From Tsukamurella sp. 1534 (GTDB taxonomy: Bacteria; Actinomycetota; Actinomycetes; Mycobacteriales; Mycobacteriaceae), in contig NZ_HE997628.1 of assembly GCF_000312385.1 (NCBI RefSeq), positions 128,617-192,616 on the forward strand: a DNA stretch of 64,000 bases. The letters are read 5' to 3'. Position numbers and translations under genes: made by a program. Below, in pieces: positions 53,481 to 64,000 of the stretch; positions within the stretch are counted from its first letter, which is position 1, and each line of letters starts with the position of its first letter. The notes beneath the pieces were generated by a model. It was not told where the DNA came from. It ran no database searches and worked only from the letters and a program-made list of their open reading frames with translations.

Positions 53481-53580
53481 AGTTCGATACTAGGCTCTCG
53501 CATGGTGGGAATTCAACGCGCAGCCCGCGCCCACCGGCCGCAGCCCGATGACAGAGCAGATGGACAAGCAGGTGGAACAC

Positions 53581-55029
53581 ATGCAACCGCGCACACTGGC
53601 CGAGAAGGTCTGGGATCAGCACGTCGTCGTCAAGGGGGAGGGCGAGGGCGCCTCGCGTGAACCCGACCTGATCTACATCGACCTCCATCTCGTGCACGAG
53701 GTGACCAGCCCGCAGGCCTTCGACGGGCTGCGGCTCAACGGCCGTCCGGTGCGTCGCCCGGATCTCACCATCGCCACCGAGGATCACAACGTGCCGACGG
53801 ACACGCTCGTGCAGCCGATCGCCGACGAGGTCTCCCGTACCCAGGTGGAGACCCTGCGCCGCAACTGCGCCGAGTTCGGGGTGCGCCTGCACTCGATGGG
53901 CGACGGGGAACAGGGCATCGTGCACGTGATGGGGCCGCAGCTGGGGCTCACGCAGCCCGGTATGACGGTGGTCTGCGGCGACAGCCACACCTCGACGCAC
54001 GGCGCCTTCGGTGCCATCGCCATGGGGATCGGCACCTCCGAGGTCGAGCACGTGCTCGCGACCCAGACCCTGCCGCTGCGCCCCTTCAAGACCATGGCGA
54101 TCAACGTCGACGGTGAACTGCAGCCCGGCGTGACCGCCAAGGACCTCGTCCTGGCGATCATCGCGGAGATCGGCACCGGCGGCGGTCAGGGCTACGTCCT
54201 GGAGTACCGCGGCAGCGCCATCGAGAAGCTCTCGATGGAGTCGCGGATGACCATCTGCAACATGTCGATCGAGGCCGGTGCCCGCGCGGGCATGATCGCG
54301 CCCGACCGGATCACCTACGACTACCTCCAGGGGCGTGAGCACGCCCCGCGGGGCGAGCAGTGGGACGAGGCCGTGGCCGCGTGGGACGCCCTGCGCACCG
54401 ACGAGGGTGCGGTGTTCGACGCGGAGGTGCACATCGACGGCAGCGCCCTGACGCCGTTCGTCACCTGGGGCACCAACCCGGGGCAGGGGGCCCCGCTGGG
54501 CGCCTCGGTCCCGGATCCCGAGTCGTTCGGTTCGGACGGCGAGAAGGAGACCGCGGCGAAGGCGTTGCAGTACATGGACCTGAAGCCCGGTACCCCGCTG
54601 CGCGAGATCGCCGTGGACACCGTCTTCGTCGGGTCGTGCACCAACGGCAGGATCGAGGATCTGCGTGCCGTGGCCGAGATCCTGCGCGGGCGTAGGGTCG
54701 CCGACGGCGTGCGCATGTTGGTGGTCCCCGGTTCGATGCGCGTGCGCGCACAGGCCGAGGAGGAGGGGCTGGGCCGGGTGTTCGTCGACGCGGGCGCCGA
54801 GTGGCGGCAGGCCGGATGCTCGATGTGCCTGGGGATGAACCCCGATCAGCTCGCACCGGGTGAGCGCTCCGCCTCGACGTCGAACCGGAACTTCGAAGGC
54901 CGCCAGGGCAAGGGCAGCCGGACCCATCTGGTCTCGCCCGCCGTGGCGGCGGCGACGGCGGTGCGCGGCACCCTGTCCGCCCCGTCGGACCTCGAGCCGG
55001 TCGCCGAGCCCGCACCCGCCGGCGCCTGA
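53581..55029 (+). CDS. leuC: 3-Isopropylmalate dehydratase, large subunit
   Basis: Isomerises 2-isopropylmalate to 3-isopropylmalate together with LeuD; an aconitase-type [4Fe-4S] enzyme. The protein is 482 residues. Cluster ligands are visible in VGSCTNGR and [30 protein letters not shown] is the substrate segment. ATG 53581 is chosen because AGGTGG lies 6 nt upstream and similarity begins at [10 protein letters not shown]; in-frame ATGs at 53548 and 53560 are possible. leuD follows after 42 bp. Confidence 0.95.
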   Translation: MQPRTLAEKVWDQHVVVKGEGEGASREPDLIYIDLHLVHEVTSPQAFDGLRLNGRPVRRPDLTIATEDHNVPTDTLVQPIADEVSRTQVETLRRNCAEFGVRLHSMGDGEQGIVHVMGPQLGLTQPGMTVVCGDSHTSTHGAFGAIAMGIGTSEVEHVLATQTLPLRPFKTMAINVDGELQPGVTAKDLVLAIIAEIGTGGGQGYVLEYRGSAIEKLSMESRMTICNMSIEAGARAGMIAPDRITYDYLQGREHAPRGEQWDEAVAAWDALRTDEGAVFDAEVHIDGSALTPFVTWGTNPGQGAPLGASVPDPESFGSDGEKETAAKALQYMDLKPGTPLREIAVDTVFVGSCTNGRIEDLRAVAEILRGRRVADGVRMLVVPGSMRVRAQAEEEGLGRVFVDAGAEWRQAGCSMCLGMNPDQLAPGERSASTSNRNFEGRQGKGSRTHLVSPAVAAATAVRGTLSAPSDLEPVAEPAPAGA

Positions 55030-55071
55030 CGCCGCAGTCGTAGAAACACTTTCCGAGCAGGAGATTCCGAG

Positions 55072-55659
55072 ATGGAAGCCATCGTCAAGCACACCGGCAT
55101 CGGCGTACCGCTGCGCCGCACCAATGTGGACACCGACCAGATCATCCCCGCCGTGTACCTCAAACGCGTGACCCGCACGGGATTCGAGGACGGGCTGTTC
55201 TCCGCGTGGCGGACCGACCCGGACTTCATCCTCAACACCGCGCCCTACGACAAGGGGTCCGTCCTCGTCGCCGGTCCCGACTTCGGCACCGGCAGCTCCC
55301 GCGAGCACGCGGTCTGGGCCCTCATGGACTACGGCTTCCGCGTGGTGATCTCGTCGCGGTTCGCCGACATCTTCCGCGGCAACTCCGGCAAGGCGGGGCT
55401 CGTGGCCGCCCTCGTCGAGCAGGAGAACGTCGAGTTGCTGTGGAAGGCCCTCGAGAACGAGCCCGGCCTGGAGGTGACGGTGGACCTCGAGGACCGCACG
55501 GTGACCGCCGGAGACTTGGTAGTTCCCTTTACGATCGATGACTCCGTCAGAAATCGCCTGATGGCCGGTTTGGACGATATCGGGCTCACCCTGCAGCTGG
55601 GTGACGAAATCGCCGCCTATGAAAACCGTAGGCCCGCATACAAACCCGTGACTCTCTAG
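55072..55659 (+). CDS. leuD: 3-Isopropylmalate dehydratase, small subunit
   Basis: A 195-residue swivel domain that completes the LeuCD isomerase. It has the family start [32 protein letters not shown] (spread over residues 2-34) and [13 protein letters not shown], the substrate-binding loop with the conserved Ser-Arg. GAGCAGGAG lies upstream of the ATG. A perfect terminator hairpin stands 16 bp after the stop. Confidence 0.96.
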   Translation: MEAIVKHTGIGVPLRRTNVDTDQIIPAVYLKRVTRTGFEDGLFSAWRTDPDFILNTAPYDKGSVLVAGPDFGTGSSREHAVWALMDYGFRVVISSRFADIFRGNSGKAGLVAALVEQENVELLWKALENEPGLEVTVDLEDRTVTAGDLVVPFTIDDSVRNRLMAGLDDIGLTLQLGDEIAAYENRRPAYKPVTL

Positions 55660-55674
55660 CGATTTCACGGCCTC

Positions 55675-55706
55675 GCGGCGGCACCGGATCGATCCGGTGC
55701 CGCCGC
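55675..55706 (+). terminator. Rho-independent terminator of leuCD
   Basis: A 32-bp perfect palindrome (arms 55675-55690 and 55691-55706, centre GATC) followed at once by TTGCTTTT on the plus strand. It separates leuCD from hupB. Confidence 0.92.
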
Positions 55707-55827
55707 TTGCTTTTCCGACACACCCGGGATCAAATGTGGCGTGGCACTTGGAATGAATGCAATCCTGCGTTTACGGTGTCCATAGTTGGCTCAGCGGTGA
55801 GCCACCGACCACAGAGGAAAAGGGTTC

Positions 55828-56565
55828 ATGAACAAGGCAGAACTGATCGAGGAGCTCACCGAGAAGCTGGGCACCGACCGTCGGACCGCCGGCGCCGCCG
55901 TCGAGGCGATCGTCGACACCATCGTCCGTGCCGTCCACTCGGGTGACTCCGTGACCATCACCGGGTTCGGCGTCTTCGAGCAGCGCAAGCGCGCGGCTCG
56001 CGTCGCCCGCAACCCCCGCACCGGCGAGACCGTCAAGGTCAAGCCCACGTCCGTCCCGGCGTTCCGTCCCGGCGCGCAGTTCAAGGCCGTGATCTCGGGT
56101 TCGGCCAAGCTGCCGTCCTCGGGCCCCGCCGTGCGCCGCAGCTCCGCGACGACCACGACCGCGGCCAAGAAGACCGCGGCCAAGAAGACCACCGCCAAGA
56201 AGGCTCCGGCCAAGGCCACCAAGGCCGCCGCGGCGAAGAAGACCGCGGCGAAGAAGGCTCCGGCGAAGGCGGCCAAGGCGACTCCGGCGAAGAAGACCGC
56301 TGCGAAGAAGGCTCCCGCGAAGGCGACGAAGGCCACCGCGACGAAGGCGACGGCCGCGAAGAAGACCACCGCGAAGAAGGCTCCGGCCAAGGCGACCAAG
56401 GCCACGACCGCGAAGAAGGCCCCGGCCAAGGCCACGAAGGCGACCAAGGCCACCAAGGCGGCCCCGGCCAAGAAGACCGTCGCGAAGAAGGCGCCGGCCA
56501 AGAAGGCCCCCGCCAAGAAGGCCCCGGCGAAGAAGGCTCCCGCGAAGAAGGCCGGGCGCAAGTAA
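55828..56565 (+). CDS. hupB: Histone-like nucleoid protein HU with Lys/Ala-rich tail
   Basis: A 245-residue DNA-binding protein. Residues 1-90 are a normal HU fold ([14 protein letters not shown]; the DNA-arm motif [21 protein letters not shown]). From about residue 110 there is a 135-residue tail of [11 protein letters not shown] and KATKA units, like the histone H1-like tail of mycobacterial HupB (Hlp/MDP1). The tail binds DNA non-specifically and is a target of acetylation in relatives. AGGAAAAGGG precedes the ATG. The tail's GC-rich short repeats are coding, not a CRISPR or satellite. Confidence 0.97.
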   Translation: MNKAELIEELTEKLGTDRRTAGAAVEAIVDTIVRAVHSGDSVTITGFGVFEQRKRAARVARNPRTGETVKVKPTSVPAFRPGAQFKAVISGSAKLPSSGPAVRRSSATTTTAAKKTAAKKTTAKKAPAKATKAAAAKKTAAKKAPAKAAKATPAKKTAAKKAPAKATKATATKATAAKKTTAKKAPAKATKATTAKKAPAKATKATKATKAAPAKKTVAKKAPAKKAPAKKAPAKKAPAKKAGRK

Positions 56566-56579
56566 ACCCCGGATCGGCG

Positions 56580-56618
56580 CCGCTGCCCCTGGAAGCCTCA
56601 GTGCTCCAGGGGCAGCGG
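56580..56618. terminator. Shared hairpin between hupB and mutT1
   Basis: Perfect 14-nt arms (56580-56593 and 56605-56618) with an 11-nt loop. It stands 14 bp after the hupB stop and spans the mutT1 stop codon, which lies in the loop, so it can end transcripts from both sides. There is no long T-tract on either side. Confidence 0.65.
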
Positions 56619-57547
56619 ACTGTCGATGTGGTCCGCACTGAGCAGGCGGCCGTCGCGGGTGGTGAGTACCCAGACGCTGGCTTTGCGGTTCCGGGCCGCC
56701 GGTAGCCGCACGCCGTCCGCCGCGGCCCACCACGCCGTCAGATCCGGGATCACCCCGCCCTGGCTGCACACGACCGGCACCACACCGGTTCTCTCGCCCT
56801 CCAGGGCGATCTCACGGATCCTGCGGTGCGCGGCGGCGGGATCACGGGCGTAGGCCTTCTCCGAGACCGTGGGTTCCTCCGCGACAGGCAGCAGCGTCTC
56901 CTCGGCCAGCGGCGCCAGCGTCTGCAGGCAGCGCTGCGGCGGCGCCGACAGGAGTCGCCCCGGCCCGAAGGCGCTCAGGAGGTCCACCAGGGCCTCCGCC
57001 TGCGCTCTGCCGTTGCGGTCCAGGGGGCGCGCCAGATCGTCGCCCTGGTATCCCTGCTTCCGGCCGGCCTTCGCGTGCCGCACGATCACGGTCGTGGCGG
57101 TCGAATCCGGCTGCTTCCCGAACTTCCGGAGGATCCCGCGGTCCGCCGAGTAGGTGAGCAGGCGCGAGGCGGGCTTCACCGGCAGCCAGCGCAACTCGTC
57201 GGTCTCCTCGTTGGCGACGAACGCCCCGTCGCCGGCGAGCGCGGACCAGTACGTGACGCGTTTGCGTGCGGTCCGCCCTCCCGCGCCGTGCCGGCGCCGG
57301 CGGGGCACCTCGTAGGATACGTTCCCCACCGCACGGATCAGCCGCGCGGAGAAGCCGGTCTCCTCGACCACCTCGCGGAGCCCACCCACCACGGGGTGCT
57401 CGTGCGGCTCGACGTGTCCCTTCGGCAGCGACCAGTCGTCGTACCGCGGGCGATGCACCAGGGCCACTTCGGGTTCGCCCGCGCCGGGCCGCCACAGCAC
57501 CCCGCCGGCCGCGTGCACCACCGTGCCCGCGGCCGCGCCGCCACCGC

Positions 57548-57551
<4 letters not shown>
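56598..57551 (-). CDS. mutT1: Nudix hydrolase with C-terminal phosphatase domain (MutT1)
   Basis: A 317-residue two-domain protein. The Nudix box G-x5-E-x7-REVVEETGF is at about residues 45-67 ([20 protein letters not shown], in order), for hydrolysis of 8-oxo-(d)GTP and related nucleotides; a histidine phosphatase domain begins with VIVRHAKAG near residue 152. Same layout and gene position as M. tuberculosis MutT1 (Rv2985). Its ATG overlaps the ppk stop (ATGA), so it is translated with ppk. Confidence 0.94.
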
Positions 57552-59748
<2,197 letters not shown>

Positions 59749-59749
<1 letters not shown>

Positions 59750-60450
59750 CACCCGCAGGAGTTCGATGCGATGTCGCTATCGGCCGCGCGAGCCGCGTCG
59801 TGATTCGCCCGGCCGAGCGCGGCGGCGGTGTGCCTGCCGAGCGAGCGCGCCGCGCTCAGATCGGCGGGCGTGTCGATGTCGGTCCGGAGCCCGGGCCACG
59901 GGCCCGGGTGGGGCCGCGCTCCCGAGGCGCGGTGGGCCGCGGCGGAGTCGATCCCGAACTCGGGCCGCAGTGCTCGTCCCGCGGGCGCCAACAGCGCGGC
60001 GGTACCCACGCCCGCATGGTCGGGGACGAAGGCCCGCCGGGGGCCCGCGGCGGCGAGGAACGCCGCGAGCTCGCCGGGCGTGACGCCCGGCAGATCCGGC
60101 TGCAGCGCGAGTACGGCGACGGTCCCGTCCTCGGCGAGCGCCGCGGCGGCGCCCGCCTCCAGCGCCGCGTTGAGGCCGCCTCGAACGGGCTCCGCGACCG
60201 CGCGGGCACCGGCATCGAGGGCGGCGGCGCGCACCGTCGGATCCGGGGAGACGACGTAGGCCCGGACGACCCCGGGGGTGGCGAACGCCGCGGCGAGGGT
60301 GTCCCGCAGCATGGCGAGTACCAGCCCCGGCACGGCGTCGCGGAGGTCGCCGCCGGGAGCCGCGAACCGCGACTTCGCGGCGTCGAGCGACTTCACGGCG
60401 GTGACCACGGCGACGGCGGGAGGCGCGTGCGCGCCGCGCGGTGCGGTCAT
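59749..60450 (-). CDS. fbiD: Phosphoenolpyruvate/2-phospholactate guanylyltransferase (coenzyme F420 synthesis)
   Basis: A 233-residue nucleotidyltransferase of the CofC/FbiD family. In mycobacteria the enzyme joins GTP with phosphoenolpyruvate for coenzyme F420. Visible are [15 protein letters not shown] at the start (the GTP-binding loop with conserved Lys), [17 protein letters not shown] (metal-binding Asp) and [12 protein letters not shown] at the end. The ATG lies 7 nt after TAGATT (60463-60458, minus strand), a leaderless promoter. Divergent from gpsA. Confidence 0.9.
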
Positions 60451-60562
60451 GCTCACCAATCTAGGCGTGCGGAACCGAGCGTGCCGCGCGCGGCCGGGCG
60501 ATAGGCTCGTCCGAGCCCGCCGAACCGGTGGGGAGTGAACGCGAGCCGAGGGGTGTGGCCGG

Positions 60563-61591
60563 ATGGTCGACGTTGCAGTGATGGGCGCGGGGTCGTTCGG
60601 CACCGCGATGGCGAAGGTGTTCGCCGAGGCGACCCGTCCCGAGCCGCACCGCGTCACGATGTGGTGCCGGCGGCAGGAGGTCGCCGACCAGATCAACGAG
60701 ACCCGGATCAACGCCCAGTACCTCCCCGAGGGCGTGCTGCCCGAGAACCTCTCCGCGACGCACGACGCGGAGGAGGCGATGCGAGGTGCCGGACTCGTGG
60801 TGCTGGCCGTGCCGTCGCAGACGCTGCGCACCAATCTCGCGGACTGGGGGCACCTCATCCCGCCGGACATCACCGTGCTCAATCTGGCCAAGGGGATCGA
60901 GATCGGGACGCTCAACCGGATGTCCGAGGTGGTCTGCGAGGCCGCGGACATCGACCGGGAGCGGATCGCCGTCCTCACCGGCCCGAACTTCGCCAAGGAG
61001 ATCGCCAAGCAGCAGCCGACCCTCGCCGTGGTCGGCTCGGACAATCCGAGCCGGGCGTCGCACACCCAGTACCTGGTGCGCACCGACTACTTCCGCCCGT
61101 ACACGAGCGACGACGTGGTCGGCTGTGAGATCGGCGGCGCCACCAAGAACGTCATCGCGCTGGTGTGCGGCATCGCCTCGGGCATCAACCTCGGTGAGAA
61201 CTCGCGCGCCGCGATCATCACCCGCGGGCTGGCCGAGACCCTCCGGCTGGGCACCGCGCTGGGCGCGGAGCCGCTGACCCTCGCCGGCCTCGCGGGCGTC
61301 GGCGACCTCGTGGCCACGTGCAGCTCCCCGCAGTCCCGCAACTTCAGTTTCGGCGCGCGGCTGGGACAGGGCATGACCGTGGAGCAGGCCCAGGCGGCGG
61401 CGCACGGCCAGGTCGCCGAGGGCGCCAAATCGTGTATCTCGATCGCCGACCTGGCGCGCCGCGTCGGCGTGGAAATGCCGCTCACGGAGGCGGTCCGGGC
61501 GGTCTGCTACGACGGCGTCCCGGTCGCCCGCGCGATGGACGACCTGCTCAACCGCGACGTCGGCGGCGAGTGGCGCCCGCAGGACGCCTGA
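60563..61591 (+). CDS. gpsA: Glycerol-3-phosphate dehydrogenase (NAD(P)+)
   Basis: Reduces dihydroxyacetone phosphate to sn-glycerol 3-phosphate for phospholipid synthesis. 342 residues: GAGSFG at 8-13, [10 protein letters not shown], the catalytic Lys in [12 protein letters not shown], and [12 protein letters not shown] near 270. ATG 60563 has GAGGGG about 10 nt upstream, and a TAGGCT box at 60502-60507 suggests a promoter with a leader of about 50 nt. Corresponds to Rv2982c (gpsA2) in order. Confidence 0.95.
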   Translation: MVDVAVMGAGSFGTAMAKVFAEATRPEPHRVTMWCRRQEVADQINETRINAQYLPEGVLPENLSATHDAEEAMRGAGLVVLAVPSQTLRTNLADWGHLIPPDITVLNLAKGIEIGTLNRMSEVVCEAADIDRERIAVLTGPNFAKEIAKQQPTLAVVGSDNPSRASHTQYLVRTDYFRPYTSDDVVGCEIGGATKNVIALVCGIASGINLGENSRAAIITRGLAETLRLGTALGAEPLTLAGLAGVGDLVATCSSPQSRNFSFGARLGQGMTVEQAQAAAHGQVAEGAKSCISIADLARRVGVEMPLTEAVRAVCYDGVPVARAMDDLLNRDVGGEWRPQDA

Positions 61592-61637
61592 ACGACCCCG
61601 TGGCTGCCCGCGCGGGAGACACGTAAGGTGGTCTGCC

Positions 61638-62735
61638 GTGACGGACTCGCGAATCAAGGTGGCAGTGGTCTTCGGCGGACGGAGCAGCGAGCACGCGGTG
61701 TCCTGCGTCTCCGCGGGCAGCATCCTCGCCCACCTCGATCCCGCGCGCTTCGAGGTGGTCCCGGTCGGCATCACCAAGTCCGGCGCCTGGGTCCTGTCCG
61801 ACGGTGACGCGCAGGCCCTGCGGTTCACCGAACGGTCGCTGCCCAGCGTCCCCGACAAGCCCAACGACCTGGCGCTCCTGCCGGGCGCCGGAGGGGCGGA
61901 GCTGGTCGCGGTGGGCGCGGACGACGCGGGCGCGATGCTCGGCGGCGTCGACGTCGTGTTCCCGGTCCTGCACGGACCGTTCGGCGAGGACGGAACCCTG
62001 CAGGGGATGCTCGAGATGGCCGGCGTGCCCTACGTGGGCGCCGGCGTGCTCGCCTCCGCCGCCGGGATGGACAAGGAGTTCGCCAAGAAGCTGCTCGCCG
62101 CCGACGGCCTGCCCGTGGGGGATTTCCACGTGCTGCGCCAGCGCGACGACGAGGTGCCGCCGGAGGTGCTGCACCGGCTGGGGCTGCCCCTGTTCGTCAA
62201 GCCCGCCCGCGGTGGCTCGTCGATCGGCATCACACGCGTCACCGACCTGACGGCGCTCTCCGACGCCATCGCCGAGGCCCGCAAGTGGGACCCGAAGGTG
62301 ATCATCGAGGCCGCCGTCATCGGGCGCGAGGTGGAGATCGGCGTGCTCGAGCGCCCCGACGGCACCGTCCGCGCATCGGCGATCGCCGAGATCGAGATGG
62401 CCGCCGACGCCGACCACGCGTTCTACGACTTCGAGACCAAGTACCTCGACGACCGCGCGCAGTACACCGTTCCCGCGAACCTCACCGAGGAGGAGGCCGC
62501 CGCGATCCGCGACCTCGCGGTACGCGCCTTCCACGCCTTCGACGGGCAGGGGCTCGCCCGGGTCGACTTCTTCCAGACCGCGGAGGGCCCGGTGGTCAAC
62601 GAGGTCAACACGATGCCGGGGTTCACCTCGACGTCGATGTACCCGCGGATGTGGGCCGAGTCGGGCGTCGAGTACGCGGAGCTGCTCACGCTGCTCATCG
62701 ACACCGCGATCGCCCGCGGCACCGGGCTGCGCTGA
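61638..62735 (+). CDS. ddl: D-alanine--D-alanine ligase
   Basis: ATP-grasp ligase that makes the D-Ala-D-Ala dipeptide for peptidoglycan. 365 residues: [17 protein letters not shown] at the N-terminus, [30 protein letters not shown] (ATP and substrate loop) and the Mg ligands in [24 protein letters not shown]. The GTG start lies 8 nt behind TAAGGT. It follows gpsA by 46 bp, as Rv2981c follows Rv2982c. Confidence 0.96.
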   Translation: MTDSRIKVAVVFGGRSSEHAVSCVSAGSILAHLDPARFEVVPVGITKSGAWVLSDGDAQALRFTERSLPSVPDKPNDLALLPGAGGAELVAVGADDAGAMLGGVDVVFPVLHGPFGEDGTLQGMLEMAGVPYVGAGVLASAAGMDKEFAKKLLAADGLPVGDFHVLRQRDDEVPPEVLHRLGLPLFVKPARGGSSIGITRVTDLTALSDAIAEARKWDPKVIIEAAVIGREVEIGVLERPDGTVRASAIAEIEMAADADHAFYDFETKYLDDRAQYTVPANLTEEEAAAIRDLAVRAFHAFDGQGLARVDFFQTAEGPVVNEVNTMPGFTSTSMYPRMWAESGVEYAELLTLLIDTAIARGTGLR

Positions 62736-62743
62736 GCGGGGAC

Positions 62744-63349
62744 CTACTTCCCCAGGTCCAGCGATGCGGGCTGCAGCTTCGCGGTGATCGCGTCGGACGC
62801 CGCCTGCACGGCGCTCGTGCCGGCACCGTCGGGCACCCAGAGCGTGACGTAGGGCCGGTGGTCGACCGCGGCCCAGTAGGCGCCTCCGTCGGGCGCGGGC
62901 GCCCCCGCCGGCGTGGCCTGGATCCACTGCACCCCGTTGACCACCTGCAGCTTCGCGGTCGGCGTGAGCTCGGCCGGTCGGTCGCTCCCGCAGCGCAGTT
63001 CGACGGCCCCCGATTTCTCGCTCGCCCAGCGCACGAATCCGGCCGGCTCGCGGGTGTCGTCGCGGCGGAAGTCGCCGAGCTCGGCGGGGAGTGACTCGAG
63101 CAGTGCGGAGCACGCCGGATCGGTCGAGGACGGCGCCGCGATCGACTTCAGGTGGCCGGCGTCCGCGGCGGCCCGGGCGTCCTCCTGCTTCTGCTGCGCC
63201 ATCACCAGGAACACCACGAAGCACACGACCACCGCGACCGGCAGCGCCACCGCCGTGGCGAGGAAGGCCGGGCTCCGGCGGGGGCGGGACGCGCCCGCGG
63301 CGCCGGCGGCCTCGTCGTCGCGGGCCTTGTTCTCGTCTGCATCGCTCAC
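62744..63349 (-). CDS. DUF3515 membrane-anchored protein (Rv2980-like)
   Basis: A 201-residue protein with one N-terminal membrane helix (about 29-50, FLATAVALPVAVVVCFVVFLVMA) after a charged cytoplasmic start, then an extracytoplasmic domain with two Cys (CSALLE and LRCGSDRP) that may pair. This matches the DUF3515 family; the M. tuberculosis counterpart is Rv2980. Function unknown. The GTG start is fixed by a TACCGT -10 box 7 nt upstream. Longer readings would run into thiL. Confidence 0.82.
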   Translation of the reverse strand: MSDADENKARDDEAAGAAGASRPRRSPAFLATAVALPVAVVVCFVVFLVMAQQKQEDARAAADAGHLKSIAAPSSTDPACSALLESLPAELGDFRRDDTREPAGFVRWASEKSGAVELRCGSDRPAELTPTAKLQVVNGVQWIQATPAGAPAPDGGAYWAAVDHRPYVTLWVPDGAGTSAVQAASDAITAKLQPASLDLGK

Positions 63350-63368
63350 GTTCGATACGGTAGCCGCG
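63350..63368. promoter_or_regulatory. 19-bp divergent leaderless promoter pair (DUF3515 / thiL)
   Basis: The whole gap between the two start codons is 19 bp. The plus strand has TACGGT (63356-63361), 7 nt before the thiL ATG; the minus strand has TACCGT (63362-63357), 7 nt before the DUF3515 GTG. The two -10 boxes overlap by five base pairs and are symmetric, so the promoters should exclude each other. Confidence 0.6.
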
Positions 63369-64000
63369 ATGAGATCAGGTGAGCCGGACCGGGCCGTGCG
63401 AGGAGACGTGCGCACCGTCGCCGAACTGGGGGAGGACGGCGTGATCGCGCTGGCCACCAGCGCCGTCGAGCCGGACCCGCGGATCGAAATCGGCCCCGGC
63501 GACGATGCGGCCGTCGTCGTCGCCGCCGACGGCCGGGTGGTGGTCTCCTCCGACGCCCTCGTCGAGGGGCGGCACTTCCGGTTCGAGCTGACCACGCCGG
63601 AGCACGTGGGACGCAGGGCGATCGCGCAGAACGCCGCCGACATCGCGGCGATGGGCGCCGTGTGCACCGCGTTCACCGTGACGCTCGGCTGCCCGCCCGG
63701 GACCACCGAGGACGTGGTCGCGGGCATCTCCGCCGGCACGGCGCGGGGCGCACGGGACGCGGGCGGCGCGGTCGCCGGGGGCGACGTGGTGCGCACCGAG
63801 CAGGTGCTCCTCGCGGTCACCGTCCTCGGCGACCTGCAGGGCCGGCGCCCGGTGCTCATATCCGGTGCGCGCCCTGGCGATACGGTCGCGGTGTGCGGAA
63901 CGCTCGGCAGGTCCGCGGCCGGCCTCGCCGCTCTCCTTGCCGGGCGCGGTGCGGACTTCCCCGCGCTCGTCGAGGTGTACCGCTGCCCCGAACCCCCGCT
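63369..64000 (+). CDS. thiL: Thiamine-monophosphate kinase, N-terminal part
   Basis: Phosphorylates thiamine monophosphate to the active diphosphate. The first 210 codons are present; the gene continues past the right edge. AIR-synthase-related fold: IGPGDDAAVV at 42-50 (metal and ATP site), SSDALVEGRHF, RRAIAQNAADIAAMGA and VAGGDVVRTEQ. Order matches Rv2977c. The ATG lies 7 nt behind TACGGT. Confidence 0.93.
   Translation, partial: MRSGEPDRAVRGDVRTVAELGEDGVIALATSAVEPDPRIEIGPGDDAAVVVAADGRVVVSSDALVEGRHFRFELTTPEHVGRRAIAQNAADIAAMGAVCTAFTVTLGCPPGTTEDVVAGISAGTARGARDAGGAVAGGDVVRTEQVLLAVTVLGDLQGRRPVLISGARPGDTVAVCGTLGRSAAGLAALLAGRGADFPALVEVYRCPEPP

Noticed and set aside
56160..56560. Short direct repeats (AAGAAGGC/CCAAGG units) that could look like a CRISPR or satellite
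   Set aside because: They lie in frame in the hupB tail and encode the [12 protein letters not shown] pattern; there are no unique spacers.

Overview
The window is high-GC DNA from a mycolic-acid-containing actinomycete (order Mycobacteriales/Corynebacteriales). Tsukamurella, Gordonia or a relative would fit, but the genus cannot be fixed from the sequence. The main evidence is a backbone in the gene order I know from Mycobacterium tuberculosis Rv2996c-Rv2977c: serA, leuB, MFS exporter, FAH-family hydrolase, gltX, tRNA-Gln and tRNA-Glu, iclR-type regulator, leuC, leuD, hupB with a long Lys/Ala tail, mutT1, ppk, cofC/fbiD, gpsA, ddl, DUF3515, thiL. Many genes have a TANNNT -10 box 6-8 nt before the start codon, which predicts leaderless transcripts as is common in this order.

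Layout. 1-4822 (minus): an apparent operon of acyl-CoA ligase, DUF3556 membrane protein, FAD oxidoreductase and an NAD(P)-binding protein cut by the window edge, divergent from a PucR-type regulator (4972-6234). 6273-11086: serA-leuB, MFS, FAH hydrolase. 11091-43617: a 32.5 kb block, absent at this position in the M. tuberculosis order, devoted to cyclitol and sugar uptake and oxidation. It holds two small Usp proteins, a sugar-porter (IolT-like) permease, a sugar ABC transporter, eight Gfo/Idh/MocA dehydrogenases, four TIM-barrel isomerase/epimerase-type proteins, a PhyH dioxygenase-SDR-exporter group, three LacI regulators, one GntR regulator and a complete myo-inositol operon (iolC, aldolase, iolA, iolB, iolD, iolE, iolG, iolH-like). 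A short operator-like element, TTTGTNNNN(A/T)CAW, recurs in front of most transcription units of this block and ties them to the GntR (IolR-like) regulator.

43654-45570: gltX, tRNA-Gln(CTG) and two identical tRNA-Glu(CTC) genes, closed by a strong terminator. 45616-52741: a second accessory segment, again inside the conserved order. It contains an orphan phage-type lysis cassette (lysB-lysA-holin, minus strand), a large LuxR/LAL ATPase regulator and a DUF2235 alpha/beta hydrolase. A near-identical 27-bp dyad sits exactly 17 nt before the proposed -10 box of both the lysis operon and the DUF2235 gene. This suggests one regulon run by the LuxR protein between them and is the strongest candidate here for an undescribed system.

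52752-64000: conserved core: iclR, leuCD, hupB, mutT1-ppk-cofC (minus), gpsA, ddl, DUF3515 and the start of thiL. Functions are read from motifs and gene order; no database search was possible.
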